A stretch of DNA of 64,000 nt, from NCBI RefSeq assembly GCF_001613805.1, contig NZ_LPVY01000002.1:1-64000 (forward strand), in the 5' to 3' direction. The notes beneath the pieces are model-generated. The model did not search any database. It had not been told where the DNA came from and was given only the letters and a program-made list of their open reading frames with translations. The DNA comes from Thalassospira lucentensis. GTDB taxonomy: Bacteria; Pseudomonadota; Alphaproteobacteria; Rhodospirillales; Thalassospiraceae. The position numbers and the translations under genes are program-made. Every line of letters begins with the position of its first letter. The stretch's first letter is position 1. This document shows, one piece after another, positions 39,800-49,230 of this stretch.

Positions 39800-40303
39800 T
39801 CAGGCTGTCTCCTGCACTTCTTCAACCGGTGCCAACTGCCCCAGACCAATCAGGATAATATTAAGAGCCTGTAACAGAATGATCAGGCCTGCCGACACCG
39901 GAACCGCAAGGTAAACCATCCCCATCGGGATCTGCATGATCGGCGAAAGCTGCGCCATTGCCGACATGCTCGCCCCCCAGCCACCGATCAGCATCGTAAA
40001 GCTGGCAAATGCGATGGAAATAATCCCGTTCAGCATTGCCAGCCCTTTGCGCCACCACATCGGACCCAGAAAAACCAGCAGATCAAGCGACAGATGTTTA
40101 CGGCTGCCAAAACAGTAGGCCGACCCCAGAAGCGCCATCCAGATCATCGTGAATCGAAGCGTTTCTTCCGTGAACAAGGCAGGCGTTGCCAGCACATAGC
40201 GGGTAAAAACCTGCCACAGCATCAGGACCACCATGCCGCACAAAGTGATTGAAATAATCACCAGCAGCAGGCGCTCTATGCCATGCTTGAGAGATTGCAA
40301 CAC
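39800..40303 (-). CDS. TRAP transporter small permease (DctQ family), uronate locus
   Basis: 167 residues with four membrane helices and the motif GSRKHLSLDLLV. I choose the GTG at 40303 (GGAGG 9 bases upstream); an adjacent TTG is possible, and the longer frame upstream has no site. It is the first gene of the dctQ-dctM-kduD operon. Confidence 0.87.
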   Translation of the reverse strand: MLQSLKHGIERLLLVIISITLCGMVVLMLWQVFTRYVLATPALFTEETLRFTMIWMALLGSAYCFGSRKHLSLDLLVFLGPMWWRKGLAMLNGIISIAFASFTMLIGGWGASMSAMAQLSPIMQIPMGMVYLAVPVSAGLIILLQALNIILIGLGQLAPVEEVQETA

Positions 40304-40401
40304 TTCGCGTTTCCTCCGTCGAAGTCGCCCGGCCAAATTCAGGCATTATTTTTATGTCGATTGTCCCCAAACCATGCGATGTGCAAACAATATCTGCAAT
40401 C

Positions 40402-40416
40402 TGAAAATTATTTTCA
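40402..40416. promoter_or_regulatory. 15-bp palindrome in the dctQ-dctP divergent region
   Basis: TGAAAATTATTTTCA is a perfect palindrome around a central T. Related half-sites TGAAAAT and ATTTTCA recur near 40620 and 40651. It may be an operator for a regulator not in this window. Confidence 0.4.
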
Positions 40417-40457
40417 CAAACAATTCACAGCCGGCCTCACACATTAAAACCGGCTGA

Positions 40458-40471
40458 TGAAACCGGTTCCA
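40458..40471. promoter_or_regulatory. Candidate LacI-type operator
   Basis: TGAAACCGGTTCCA is a near-perfect palindrome with the central CG typical of LacI-family sites. It is in the 443-base gap between the divergent TRAP operons. The gap holds no gene that I can support. Confidence 0.55.
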
Positions 40472-40746
40472 CGAAACCAAGCTGTGCTCCATCACATTCA
40501 AAATATTATGGAACCTGCCCGACGCTGTAGCCTCAAAGATATCGGCGTGCAATTACCTCAAAGCCAGATCCTGGCGGCCCTTGCAGGCGGCTTCAATATG
40601 CTCGCTTCGATACTCGAGAATGAAAATTTATTACATATGGAAATTTTATTTTCACAATGACAGTTTTATCCACATGTCATCGATGAAATGCGGTGACATT
40701 TTCGTCACCGCCATTCGGGCGGAAAGAAATCCAAGGGAGGAAAACA

Positions 40747-41721
40747 ATGAAATATCAGAAACTTGCCTTGACCTTAACAGCAATAGCCGCCCTTACGGTC
40801 GGCCAGGCAGAGGCGAAAACACGTTTGACTCTGGCCAATTCGCTGTCGGCGGACCACCCGACCAGCACCGCCCTGCAACAATTTGCTGATGAAGTCAAAG
40901 AACGTACAGACGGCGAAGTTACCATTCAGCTGTTCTTAAATGCGGTTCTGGGGTCCGAGCGCGAAGTCCTCGAACAGCTTCAGAACGGTGCGGTTGACAT
41001 GACCCGTGTGAGCGCAGGCAACCTCGAAAACTTTGATCCGGTATTCAAGGCATTCACCCTGCCTTATATCTTCAAGGGCGAAGACCATTTCTATCGCGTC
41101 ATGACCGGACCAGTCGCGGACGAGGTCTATAATGCAACAGAAGGCAGCGGCTTCGTCGGCCTGACCTTCTTCGACAGCGGCGCACGTTCGTTCTATACCA
41201 CCGATAAACCGATCAATACGCCAGAAGATCTTGCAGGCCAGAAAATCCGGGTTCTGAACTCCAACAGCTCGATCCGCATGGTCGAAATGATGGGGGGCTC
41301 CCCGACCCCGATGCCCTATGCCGAAATCTATACGGCCCTGCAAATGGGCGTGATTGATGGTGCGGAAAACAACGTCACGGCTTTGACCATCGGCCGTCAC
41401 GGCGAAGTCGCCAAATTCTATTCGCAGGACGAACATCTTCGCATTCCGGATTTCCTCGTGATCTCCAACGCAGCCACTGAAAAACTCACCGACGAACAGA
41501 ACACCATTCTCAAGGAAGCTGCCCTGCATGCGACTGAATCCTTCAGAGCACTTTGGGACCAAGCCGTCAAGGATTCGACCACCGAAGCAGAAAAGATGGG
41601 CGTGACTTTTGTCTCCCCGGATCAGGCACCTTTCCGCGAAAAAGTCATGCCGCTGCTTGACGAGTATCGTAACGATCCGGATTTCGGCGGTCTCCTGACC
41701 CAGATCCTCGAAACCGAATAA
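40747..41721 (+). CDS. TRAP transporter substrate-binding protein (DctP family), uronate locus
   Basis: 324 residues with a signal peptide ending near VGQAEA, then KTRLTLANSLSADHPTS. The carboxylate-site Arg region is GQKIRVLNSNSSIRMVEMMGGSPTPMPYAE. The ATG at 40747 follows GGGAGGAAAAC. It is the periplasmic partner of the divergent DctQM and shares the operator region with them; it is followed by the GH105-type hydrolase gene. Confidence 0.92.
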   Translation: MKYQKLALTLTAIAALTVGQAEAKTRLTLANSLSADHPTSTALQQFADEVKERTDGEVTIQLFLNAVLGSEREVLEQLQNGAVDMTRVSAGNLENFDPVFKAFTLPYIFKGEDHFYRVMTGPVADEVYNATEGSGFVGLTFFDSGARSFYTTDKPINTPEDLAGQKIRVLNSNSSIRMVEMMGGSPTPMPYAEIYTALQMGVIDGAENNVTALTIGRHGEVAKFYSQDEHLRIPDFLVISNAATEKLTDEQNTILKEAALHATESFRALWDQAVKDSTTEAEKMGVTFVSPDQAPFREKVMPLLDEYRNDPDFGGLLTQILETE

Positions 41722-41772
41722 TTTTCCGCTCCGCGCCGACCAAATTCCTCAAAAAAACAGCGAGACACAATA

Positions 41773-42870
41773 ATGGGAACCGATACCGTCAGCCTTCGCG
41801 ACGAATTGAAAGAGAAAATCTCTCAGATAGTGACAGGCTTACGTAACCTGCGAGACGAAGGACAGTTCAACGAGCCGAACCTTGATGGAACAGCCGGTGA
41901 TTATGTCAGTTTCGATAGTTGGGAATGGCCACAGGGTGTCGGTCTTTACGGAATTGCGCAACTCTGGCTCCAGACCGGAGACGCGGAAGCGCGGAGCATT
42001 CTGGAAAACTGGTACGAAAAACAACTGTCCCTGGGTCTACCGTCCCAGAATGTGAACACGACAGCCCCCATGCTGGCGCTTTCCATTCTGTGGCAGCAGA
42101 CCCGGGATTCTCGATGGGAACCTGTTCTTGACGATTGGGCAAACCGCCTGATCGCAGAAGCCCCGCGCACCACGTCTGGTGGTTTCCAGCATGACGTTTC
42201 TGACAAGATCAATAACGGCGAACTGTGGGACGATACCCTGTTCATGCTCGCCCTGTTTCTGGCATCCTACGGTCAGGCTTCCGGCCGAAAAGACCTGATC
42301 GAAGAAGCCAAATTCCAGTTTCTGGTCCACACCCACTATCTTTGCGAACCTGAAACCGGCCTGTGGTTTCATGGCTGGACCTTTGATGGTCATCACAATT
42401 TCGCCCGTGCGCGCTGGGCGCGCGGCAATTCATGGATTTCGGCGGGAATACTCGATCTGATTGAACTTGCCGATCTTGATGCGGCCACACGCCGCTATCT
42501 GCTGTGGGTGGTCAAGGCACAGCTATCAAGCCTGATTGACTATCAGACCAAAAACGGCACATGGCACACACTGGTCGATGACCCGACCTCTTACGAGGAA
42601 ATCTCGGCAACCTCTGCAATCGGCTATGCCCTGCTCAAAGGATATCGCCTGGGCCTTGGCCCCGAAAGCTGGAAAACGGCCGGTCAAAAGGCCCTGCATG
42701 CCGTGCTTGGCAACATCGACAGTAATGGCGTCGTGCAACAGGTTTCCTACGGCACCCGCATGGGACATGACCTTGAGTTCTACAAGAACATCCCCCTGCA
42801 CCCGACTGGCTATGGCCAATCCATGGCGCTTCTGTGCCTCGTCGAAGCCCTCAATCACATGGCCGAATAG
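41773..42870 (+). CDS. GH88/GH105-family unsaturated uronyl hydrolase
   Basis: 365 residues of an alpha6/alpha6 barrel without signal peptide, so cytoplasmic. The catalytic Asp motif ELWDDTLFM lies near residue 157. Substrate-site residues are in WTFDGHHNFARARWARGNSW, and the C-terminal segment is GYGQSMALLCLVEAL. These enzymes remove the 4,5-unsaturated uronic acid from oligosaccharides, giving the substrate of KduI. GH105 (rhamnogalacturonide type) is preferred over GH88 from the ARGNSW segment and length, with moderate certainty. Confidence 0.85.
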   Translation: MGTDTVSLRDELKEKISQIVTGLRNLRDEGQFNEPNLDGTAGDYVSFDSWEWPQGVGLYGIAQLWLQTGDAEARSILENWYEKQLSLGLPSQNVNTTAPMLALSILWQQTRDSRWEPVLDDWANRLIAEAPRTTSGGFQHDVSDKINNGELWDDTLFMLALFLASYGQASGRKDLIEEAKFQFLVHTHYLCEPETGLWFHGWTFDGHHNFARARWARGNSWISAGILDLIELADLDAATRRYLLWVVKAQLSSLIDYQTKNGTWHTLVDDPTSYEEISATSAIGYALLKGYRLGLGPESWKTAGQKALHAVLGNIDSNGVVQQVSYGTRMGHDLEFYKNIPLHPTGYGQSMALLCLVEALNHMAE

Positions 42871-42897
42871 GAATTGCGCTTCAACTGAAGCTTCGAA

Positions 42898-42930
42898 AGC
42901 CCCTGTCTGCATTGCGACAGGGGCTCTTTT
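42898..42930 (+). terminator. Rho-independent terminator after GH105-type gene
   Basis: A 10-bp stem (AGCCCCTGTC / GACAGGGGCT) with an 8-base loop followed by CTTTT. It separates the uronate locus from the convergent tricarboxylate operon. Confidence 0.85.
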
Positions 42931-42938
42931 ATAAGTTT

Positions 42939-43997
42939 TCAACGAAGCCTATCGACCAAGACCGAACCAAAATCACTACAAGACAATGATCCGGCAAGGT
43001 CTGCTGTTCGCGTGTCCGGACTTTTGAGCATTTCAGCAATTGCCATATCAAGACGGTTCGCAGCCTGCTGCAAATCACTTCGACCGGTTTCTGCACCCTT
43101 CCAATCCAGAAGCAAAACGGTCGACAGCAAAAGCGATACGGGGTTGGCGATATTCTTGCCCGCAATATCGGGGGCTGAACCATGCGATGCCTGCGCAATC
43201 GCATTTTCATCCCCGACATTAAGCGATCCGGAAAGCCCAAGCCCACCGGCCAGCTCCGCCGCCTCATTCGAAAGGATGTCGCCAAACATGTTGGTCGTTA
43301 CAATCACGTCAAACGCATCTGGCGTTCTGACCAGAAGTGATGCCATCGCATCAACATGTTCTTCGCGAACCGTAAGTCTGCCCTGCTCGGCTGCGGCTTT
43401 CTCTGCTTCGGATAAAAACAGACCGTCGCTAAGCTTTAAAACATTGGCTTTGTGCACAATGGTCAGATGCCCGCGACGTTTGGCCGCAAGACGTGCAGCA
43501 AATGCCGACACCCGATAACTTCCCTGGCGCGTCACCTTGCGCATCGCCAGCGCAAGATCAGGGGTTGGCATCACCTCGCCGGTGCCTGCATACATGGTGC
43601 GATCGGCATAAAAACCTTCTGTATTTTCACGCACAATCACCAGATCCATATTTCGGGCCAAAGCAGGAAGACCTTCAAACACCTTCGAAGGCCTTACATT
43701 GGCATACAGATCAAGATTGATGCGCAATGCCGCAGAAGGATTGATCCCACCCTGATCTGCCGGAGGATAGTGCGCGGTATCAACCGGTCCCAGAATGGTC
43801 AGATCGGCCTTGCGGGCACGCTCGATCAATTCCGGGGTAATGGTGGCACCGTACTTTTCCAATGATGAAAATCCGACGTCTTCGCTGCTAAATTTTAATC
43901 CCAGCGAAAATGAACGATCCAATGCCTCAAGCACATTGCGGGTGACACCCGTAATTTCCGGTCCGATCCCGTCGCCCGGCAATAAAAGAACATCCAC
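42939..43997 (-). CDS. Isocitrate/isopropylmalate dehydrogenase family protein
   Basis: 352 residues. Family motifs are LLPGDGIGPEITG at the N-terminus, VRENTEGFYADR near residue 125, NMFGDILSNEAAELAGGLGLS with the metal-binding Asp, and HGSAPDIAGKNIANP. It oxidises and decarboxylates a (2R,3S)-hydroxyacid with NAD(P). Biosynthetic LeuB is unlikely, since no leuCD is near. Its operon partners, a PrpF isomerase and a tricarboxylate transporter, point to an isocitrate-, homoisocitrate- or tartrate-like substrate. It is the last gene of the tct operon. Confidence 0.87.
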   Translation of the reverse strand: MDVLLLPGDGIGPEITGVTRNVLEALDRSFSLGLKFSSEDVGFSSLEKYGATITPELIERARKADLTILGPVDTAHYPPADQGGINPSAALRINLDLYANVRPSKVFEGLPALARNMDLVIVRENTEGFYADRTMYAGTGEVMPTPDLALAMRKVTRQGSYRVSAFAARLAAKRRGHLTIVHKANVLKLSDGLFLSEAEKAAAEQGRLTVREEHVDAMASLLVRTPDAFDVIVTTNMFGDILSNEAAELAGGLGLSGSLNVGDENAIAQASHGSAPDIAGKNIANPVSLLLSTVLLLDWKGAETGRSDLQQAANRLDMAIAEMLKSPDTRTADLAGSLSCSDFGSVLVDRLR

Positions 43998-44001
43998 GAC
44001 C

Positions 44002-45114
44002 CTAAACCTCCGTCAGAATATTTTCAGGAACAAGAACCCGACCTTCAAACAACCGGCGTGCGGTGCGGATCACCCCGCCGGAAATCACCGAAAGATTTGG
44101 CCCCGATCCTTCGATGGTAAGTTCCACCGCAATCATACCACTCGGATGTTCAATCTGAATCCACTGTTGCGGCAAGGCCTTGAGACTGATCATACCATCA
44201 ACGATGCTTCCTGAAAGTGATGCGCAACTGGCAACACAAATCGCGCCGGTCACCGCATGGGTCGCATGGCAATTATGCGGCACAAAATAGCGCGATGTAA
44301 TATCGCCACCTTTTGTCGGCTCGGACAAAATAGCCATTTTCGGCACGACCTTACCGGTACAATCGCCAAGCCCCATCAGTTCCGATGCTTTGCGGCGCAC
44401 GGCTTCCATCCGCGCAATCAGTTCTGCATTGCCGTCAAGCTGCGCCTTTGTTTCGTTCCCCGTTATTCCAAGATCGCGGGCGCGAAACATCACCATCGGA
44501 ACCGCCACATCAATACAGGTCACTTCAAGCCCGTCGATATAGTTGATCGGTTTCCCCGTTGGCAGGAGCCGACCGGTTTTACTGCCCATGATATCCTTGA
44601 ACCGCAATATCAGCGGGGACGCAGTCCCGGGCACGCCATCAATCGCCGCATCCCCGCTATAGGTCACCTTTCCGCCCGGTGTCGCGACCAGAACGTCAAC
44701 CAATGCACCGACATTTTTATTATAAATGCGGACCAGCGTTTGATCCCCTGTAACAGGCACCAAACCGGCCTCAATCGCAAACGGGGCAACTGCTGCGGTC
44801 ATGTTCCCGCAATTCGGATTAACGTCAACCTCTGCCCTATCGATGGCGACCTGGGCAAACAGGAACTCGACATCTGCATCCGGTCGGCTGGACGGCGCAA
44901 CAATGCATGATTTGCTGGTTAACGTATCGGCACCGCCGATACCATCAATCTGACGTTTGTCTGGTGACCCCATCGCCGCAAGCAAAAGACGATCACGCGC
45001 CGCAATGTCTTCGGGCAAATCACTGGCCAAAAAGATCGGCCCTTTTGATGTCCCGCCGCGCATCATCACGCAGGGAACGGCATGTTGGTCATTCACAATC
45101 ACGGTATTTTTCAT
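44002..45114 (-). CDS. PrpF-family isomerase (aconitate/methylaconitate or oxalomesaconate type)
   Basis: 370 residues of the two-domain diaminopimelate-epimerase-like fold. Typical stretches are PCVMMRGGTSKGPIFLASDLP near the N-terminus, where a Cys/Lys acts in proton transfer, and NPNCGNMTAAVAPFAIE. The family moves double bonds in unsaturated tricarboxylates. The ATG at 45114 is preferred; a GTG at 45123 overlaps the tctA stop. Between a tricarboxylate transporter and an isocitrate-dehydrogenase-like gene, cis/trans-aconitate isomerisation is a plausible role. Confidence 0.87.
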   Translation of the reverse strand: MKNTVIVNDQHAVPCVMMRGGTSKGPIFLASDLPEDIAARDRLLLAAMGSPDKRQIDGIGGADTLTSKSCIVAPSSRPDADVEFLFAQVAIDRAEVDVNPNCGNMTAAVAPFAIEAGLVPVTGDQTLVRIYNKNVGALVDVLVATPGGKVTYSGDAAIDGVPGTASPLILRFKDIMGSKTGRLLPTGKPINYIDGLEVTCIDVAVPMVMFRARDLGITGNETKAQLDGNAELIARMEAVRRKASELMGLGDCTGKVVPKMAILSEPTKGGDITSRYFVPHNCHATHAVTGAICVASCASLSGSIVDGMISLKALPQQWIQIEHPSGMIAVELTIEGSGPNLSVISGGVIRTARRLFEGRVLVPENILTEV

Positions 45115-45119
45115 GTCGA

Positions 45120-47099
45120 TCACCCCAGCGGCCAGGGAAGTTCAATCAGGTCCTGAAGTATCCCGGCCGGGAAATCGAGAACCAGAGACCACGCAAGAAC
45201 ACAAAGCCCGCCAATCGCAAGCCCGGTTAAAAGCAACGTCCGAAGCCACGATGCCTTTGCCTTGACCCGAAGGAAGGCAATGAAGAACCCGGTAATCGCA
45301 ATCAGGAACCCAAACACGGCGGTTGCGGCCACCATTCCGGCAACCCAAAGAACGTAGTGCCAAAGACCTGCGGTCGGCTTCACGTCCTGATGTTCAAGGT
45401 CAAATTCATGATCAAAATTGGCCGCATGGGACGGTGGCGATACAATCAATTGCCAGATCAAAATCGCCGAAACGACAAACATCACGACCGAAACCGCACC
45501 GGTAAAGACACTGCCAAGGAAGGAATGCTGCGTTGCATCCCAAATTCCGAACGCAAAGAACGCCAGAAGCACGCCCGCAAACAAGATTTGCGGCCAGCGT
45601 CTCGGATTGTGGGAATGGCTGCTTTCTTCTTCTTCAACCGGATTTACCGGGTGTTTTCGCATCCCCATCAGAACGGAAATGACTGTCAGAGCCGCGATAA
45701 TTACCACACCTGGACGGGTCAAAAATTCCCAGTTGTAGAATTGCAAGGCCTGATAAAGGTAGGTTTCCGTGTTGGATGCGAGCACAAAACCAATCAGAAA
45801 CGCCGGGCGAGGCCAGCCAAAGCGTTTCATCAGCACGCCAAGAACACCAAGCACCAACAAGGCGATCATATCGGAAAGGGAACGCGTCGCCTGAAACGCG
45901 GCAAAGCAGATCACCGTAATCATGAACGGCGCAAGGTAACCGTATTTGATTGTCGTCAGGCGCGAGACGAAAGGCGAAATCAGCAATGCACCACCAGCAC
46001 CAACCACATTGGCAATCGCGAGCGACCAGATGATCGTGTAGGTGATATCAAGATCGCGCCCAACCATTGCTGGGCCAGCTTCAAGACCAATCAGGACCAT
46101 ACCACCAAGAAAAACGGCCATGCTGCCCGATCCGGGAATACCAAACAGCAAGGTGGGAACGAGCCCGCCGCCCTCCTTGGCATTGTTTGCGCTTTCCGGT
46201 GCCAGAACACCGCGAATGTCGCCCTTGCCGAATTGCGATTTGTCTTTTGCGGTCTGGACGACATGGCCATAGGCGATCCAGTCGACAACACTTCCGCCAA
46301 GCCCGGGCAGCGCCCCGACAATACTGCCAAGACCGGCACACCGCAGGCACAACCATTTGTGACGGATCATATCCCGAACGCCGTCGCGCCACCCCAGACC
46401 AAGGGTGCCCTGATCAGAAATAGATCGATTTTGCCGGCACAGGTCGATGATTTCAGGGAACGCAAACATGCCCAGCCCGACAATGACGAGTGGCAGACCA
46501 TCCATCAGATAAACAGAGTCAAAGCTCATGCGGAGTTCGCCGGTGGCCGGAGCCGCACCAAGCGCCCCCAGCAGCAAGCCAAGGCCCGCAGCAATCACGC
46601 CTTTAGGCAGGCTTTTACCGGCAAGAACGCCGACCATCGACAGGCCAAGAACAGCGAGCATAAAGAGTTCGGCCGAACCAAATGCCAGGATCAGAGGCCG
46701 CGCGATCACGACAAAGCCGGTCAGGATAACAGCACCCACCAGTCCCCCGACCAAGGATGCCGAAAATGCAGCCCCCAGCGCACGGGCACCATGGCCTTTT
46801 TTGGCCAAAGGAAACCCATCAAGAACTGTTGCTTGTGATGCACTTGATCCCGGTATCCCCATCAAGACAGATGTAAAGGTATCCGAGGTCGGGATAACAG
46901 CAACAAGACCGATCAACATGGCAAGTGCCGAAATCTGGTCCATGCCATAAATGAAAGGTAACAGAAGAGACAGCCCGACAATTCCGCCCAGACCGGGCAG
47001 AATGCCAACAATCATGCCCATTCCAACCCCCAGCAAAAGATAGATCAGATGGGTTGGCTGCGCGAAATGAGACAGTGCCGTCATCATTGCATCAAGCAT
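45120..47099 (-). CDS. tctA: TctA-TctB fusion permease of a tripartite tricarboxylate transporter
   Basis: 659 residues. The first ~500 form the TctA permease (GILPGLGGIVGLSLLLPF near the N-terminus and a second copy, GALPGLGGSVVDWIAYG). After a charged linker (VEEEESSHSHNPRR) comes a ~150-residue domain with four more membrane segments that looks like TctB. No separate tctB gene is present, which fits a fusion. It transports citrate-like tri- or dicarboxylates with TctC. It is downstream of an attenuator-like terminator. Confidence 0.88.
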   Translation of the reverse strand: MLDAMMTALSHFAQPTHLIYLLLGVGMGMIVGILPGLGGIVGLSLLLPFIYGMDQISALAMLIGLVAVIPTSDTFTSVLMGIPGSSASQATVLDGFPLAKKGHGARALGAAFSASLVGGLVGAVILTGFVVIARPLILAFGSAELFMLAVLGLSMVGVLAGKSLPKGVIAAGLGLLLGALGAAPATGELRMSFDSVYLMDGLPLVIVGLGMFAFPEIIDLCRQNRSISDQGTLGLGWRDGVRDMIRHKWLCLRCAGLGSIVGALPGLGGSVVDWIAYGHVVQTAKDKSQFGKGDIRGVLAPESANNAKEGGGLVPTLLFGIPGSGSMAVFLGGMVLIGLEAGPAMVGRDLDITYTIIWSLAIANVVGAGGALLISPFVSRLTTIKYGYLAPFMITVICFAAFQATRSLSDMIALLVLGVLGVLMKRFGWPRPAFLIGFVLASNTETYLYQALQFYNWEFLTRPGVVIIAALTVISVLMGMRKHPVNPVEEEESSHSHNPRRWPQILFAGVLLAFFAFGIWDATQHSFLGSVFTGAVSVVMFVVSAILIWQLIVSPPSHAANFDHEFDLEHQDVKPTAGLWHYVLWVAGMVAATAVFGFLIAITGFFIAFLRVKAKASWLRTLLLTGLAIGGLCVLAWSLVLDFPAGILQDLIELPWPLG

Positions 47100-47164
47100 C
47101 AGGAAACTCCGTCAAAAGACAAAGTTCGCCCGTTCCCTTGAAACGACCAGACAGTCGCAGGGTG

Positions 47165-47193
47165 AAAAAAGCGGGGTGGACAAGGCCACCCCG
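47165..47193 (-). terminator. Terminator/attenuator between tctC and tctA
   Basis: An 8-bp stem (CGGGGTGG / CCACCCCG) with a 6-base loop, followed on the minus strand by CTTTTTT. It lies after tctC and before tctA, so most transcripts may end after the binding-protein gene. Confidence 0.8.
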
Positions 47194-47223
47194 ATCAGGA
47201 AACGGGAGACTTCAGATTTTCAG

Positions 47224-48324
47224 TTAGAACTGAACCGAATATTTATCGGTCAGCCATTTTTGCACCCACTCACGGGCTTCTTCTGGAACGTTCACAGCCA
47301 TGCGGAAAATACGCTCTGCAGGCTCGCCAACGATCTGTTTGTATTCGCCAAGCGTTGCCTGTCGATCGGCGACAAAGCTTTCATCTTCGGTTGCGGCCTG
47401 TGCCGCTTCACGATAGGCTTGCACGATTTCCTCAGGCGTATCTTTTGGCAGGAAGACCATTTTCTGAGCCGGGAAACCGGCAATGAAAAAGGCTTTGTAA
47501 GCATCCCAGGCGGGACCCGAAGGTTTTTCACCCTTCATCATCTCATATGCTTCCGGGAAACTTGGCAGGTCGGGGAAGGAAGGATCGCGCACGATATTGC
47601 CGTCATCGTCGATCGCCCCCCACGAGAACAGCGGAACAGCGCTGCCGATATCAACAAGTGGTGTAACGTTGTTAATAAAAGCCGACGAAGTCTGGTAATC
47701 GATGTTGACTTCGCCACGCTCAAACGCAAGACGACCGGCCCCGCGGCCTTTCATGCCAAACACGGCATCGACATCAAGTCCCAGCAGTTCGAACGCTAGC
47801 AACGGAACCAGATCAAGGGATGTCGCCCCCTGACTACCATAACGCAACTTGACGGTTTCAAGTGCTTTCATGTCAGCAGCCGACTTAAGACCCAGATCGG
47901 AATTCACATAAACAACACCACCCGTCGGCGAAGCCAAAACCACGCGCCAGTCACGCATTTCATATTGCACGCGTTTGTCGCGCAACAGATACGGAAACTG
48001 GGTTGAGCCGGAAGTTCCGATAGCAGTCAATCCATCAGGTTTGGCGCGGGCTTCAAACTGGTTCGCCCCTGAAGTCGAACCGCCGCCCGGAATGTTCTTG
48101 ACGACAACGGTCGGGTTTCCCGGCAGAAAGACACTGAAATACGGTGCCCAGAACCGGCCCCAGGTATCAGTCCCCCCACCTTCACCGAACGGAATAATCA
48201 GTTCGACACGATCCCCGGCAAAGTCGGCATCCTGTGCGGTTGCTGTACCGGCAAAGCCAAAAGCAATTGCCGCAGCCGCACATGCGGTTTTGAATGATTG
48301 ATTAACGGTTTTTCCCCATGACAT
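47224..48324 (-). CDS. tctC: Tripartite tricarboxylate transporter binding protein TctC
   Basis: 366 residues with a signal peptide ending at TATAQ, then the Bug-type domain with VELIIPFGEGGGTDTWGRFW and VVVKNIPGGGSTSGANQF. It is a little longer than usual (~320). The periplasmic protein binds the carboxylate and hands it to TctAB. The ATG at 48324 follows GGAGGG; the longer frame upstream has no site. It is divergent from tctDE, its probable regulators. Confidence 0.9.
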   Translation of the reverse strand: MSWGKTVNQSFKTACAAAAIAFGFAGTATAQDADFAGDRVELIIPFGEGGGTDTWGRFWAPYFSVFLPGNPTVVVKNIPGGGSTSGANQFEARAKPDGLTAIGTSGSTQFPYLLRDKRVQYEMRDWRVVLASPTGGVVYVNSDLGLKSAADMKALETVKLRYGSQGATSLDLVPLLAFELLGLDVDAVFGMKGRGAGRLAFERGEVNIDYQTSSAFINNVTPLVDIGSAVPLFSWGAIDDDGNIVRDPSFPDLPSFPEAYEMMKGEKPSGPAWDAYKAFFIAGFPAQKMVFLPKDTPEEIVQAYREAAQAATEDESFVADRQATLGEYKQIVGEPAERIFRMAVNVPEEAREWVQKWLTDKYSVQF

Positions 48325-48567
48325 TGGGCTTTCCCTCCATAACGGTTGTTTTCTCTCGAACGGAAGGAAGAAGCGCGTGACGCACAGACAGGCATCAAGT
48401 GTCGATTTCCTCCCATTCAGGCTTTCGGCTGTTATTGTTCTTCTGACCGGTCGTTGCCGGGAGTGCCGTTTGCCTATGATGCAAAATCTAAACGAAAAAG
48501 CTGTCAGTTTGCTGTCTAGGGTCAAATTTTTCATTTTCGAAGTCGTTTTCGGTGTTATTTAGGCAGA

Positions 48568-49230
48568 ATGCGTATCCTGATCGTAGAAGATAACCTTGTT
48601 CTGGCTGACAAAATCGCTGCTGCCCTACGGCAGACCGATCATGCTGTCGATCTGGTTCATGATGGCGAAGATGCTCTTCGACTTGTTCTGCAAGAAACCT
48701 TCGATCTTCTGATTCTCGATTTGTCGCTTCCGGGACTGGACGGGATTGAAATTCTGAAAACCGTGCGCGCGCGCAAAATCAATTTACCCGTCATGATCCT
48801 GACCGCCCGCGGCAATCTGGATGAACGTGTCGCCGGTCTGGATGCCGGGGCAGACGATTATATGGTCAAACCGTTCGAGCTGTCGGAACTCGAAGCCCGG
48901 GCACGTGCCCTTTTGCGGCGCAATATCGGGCAGCGTAATCCCGCCATTACGGTTGGAAAACTGACATTCAATTCGGTGGACCGGTCCGTCACGATTGATG
49001 GACAGCCCGTTTCGCTAACACCGCGCGAACGTGGTGTGCTGGAAATCCTGCTGCTGAACGTAAGCCAGGTGATCAGCAAGGAAAAAATCGCCCTGCATCT
49101 GTTCGGTTTTGATGATGAGGCCAGCGTAAAATCCATCGAGCTTTACATCAGCCGCCTGCGCAAAAAAATTGCATCAGGTGATGTCGAAGTCCGGACTATT
49201 CGCGGACTTGGCTATATGATTGACGAATGA
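48568..49230 (+). CDS. tctD: OmpR-family response regulator, TctD-like
   Basis: 220 residues: receiver domain with phospho-acceptor Asp near residue 51 (LLILDLSLPGLDG) and Lys in MVKPFELSE, then a winged-helix DNA-binding domain (SVKSIELYISRLRKKI). It is divergent from tctC and overlaps the kinase gene by ATGA. Control of the tricarboxylate operon is inferred from this arrangement, which matches known tctDE loci. Confidence 0.88.
   Translation: MRILIVEDNLVLADKIAAALRQTDHAVDLVHDGEDALRLVLQETFDLLILDLSLPGLDGIEILKTVRARKINLPVMILTARGNLDERVAGLDAGADDYMVKPFELSELEARARALLRRNIGQRNPAITVGKLTFNSVDRSVTIDGQPVSLTPRERGVLEILLLNVSQVISKEKIALHLFGFDDEASVKSIELYISRLRKKIASGDVEVRTIRGLGYMIDE

Noticed and set aside
45357..46838. 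493-codon open frame on the plus strand
   Set aside because: It lies wholly antisense to tctA, has Lys/Arg/His-rich composition without domains, and no ribosome site. It is a codon-bias shadow.
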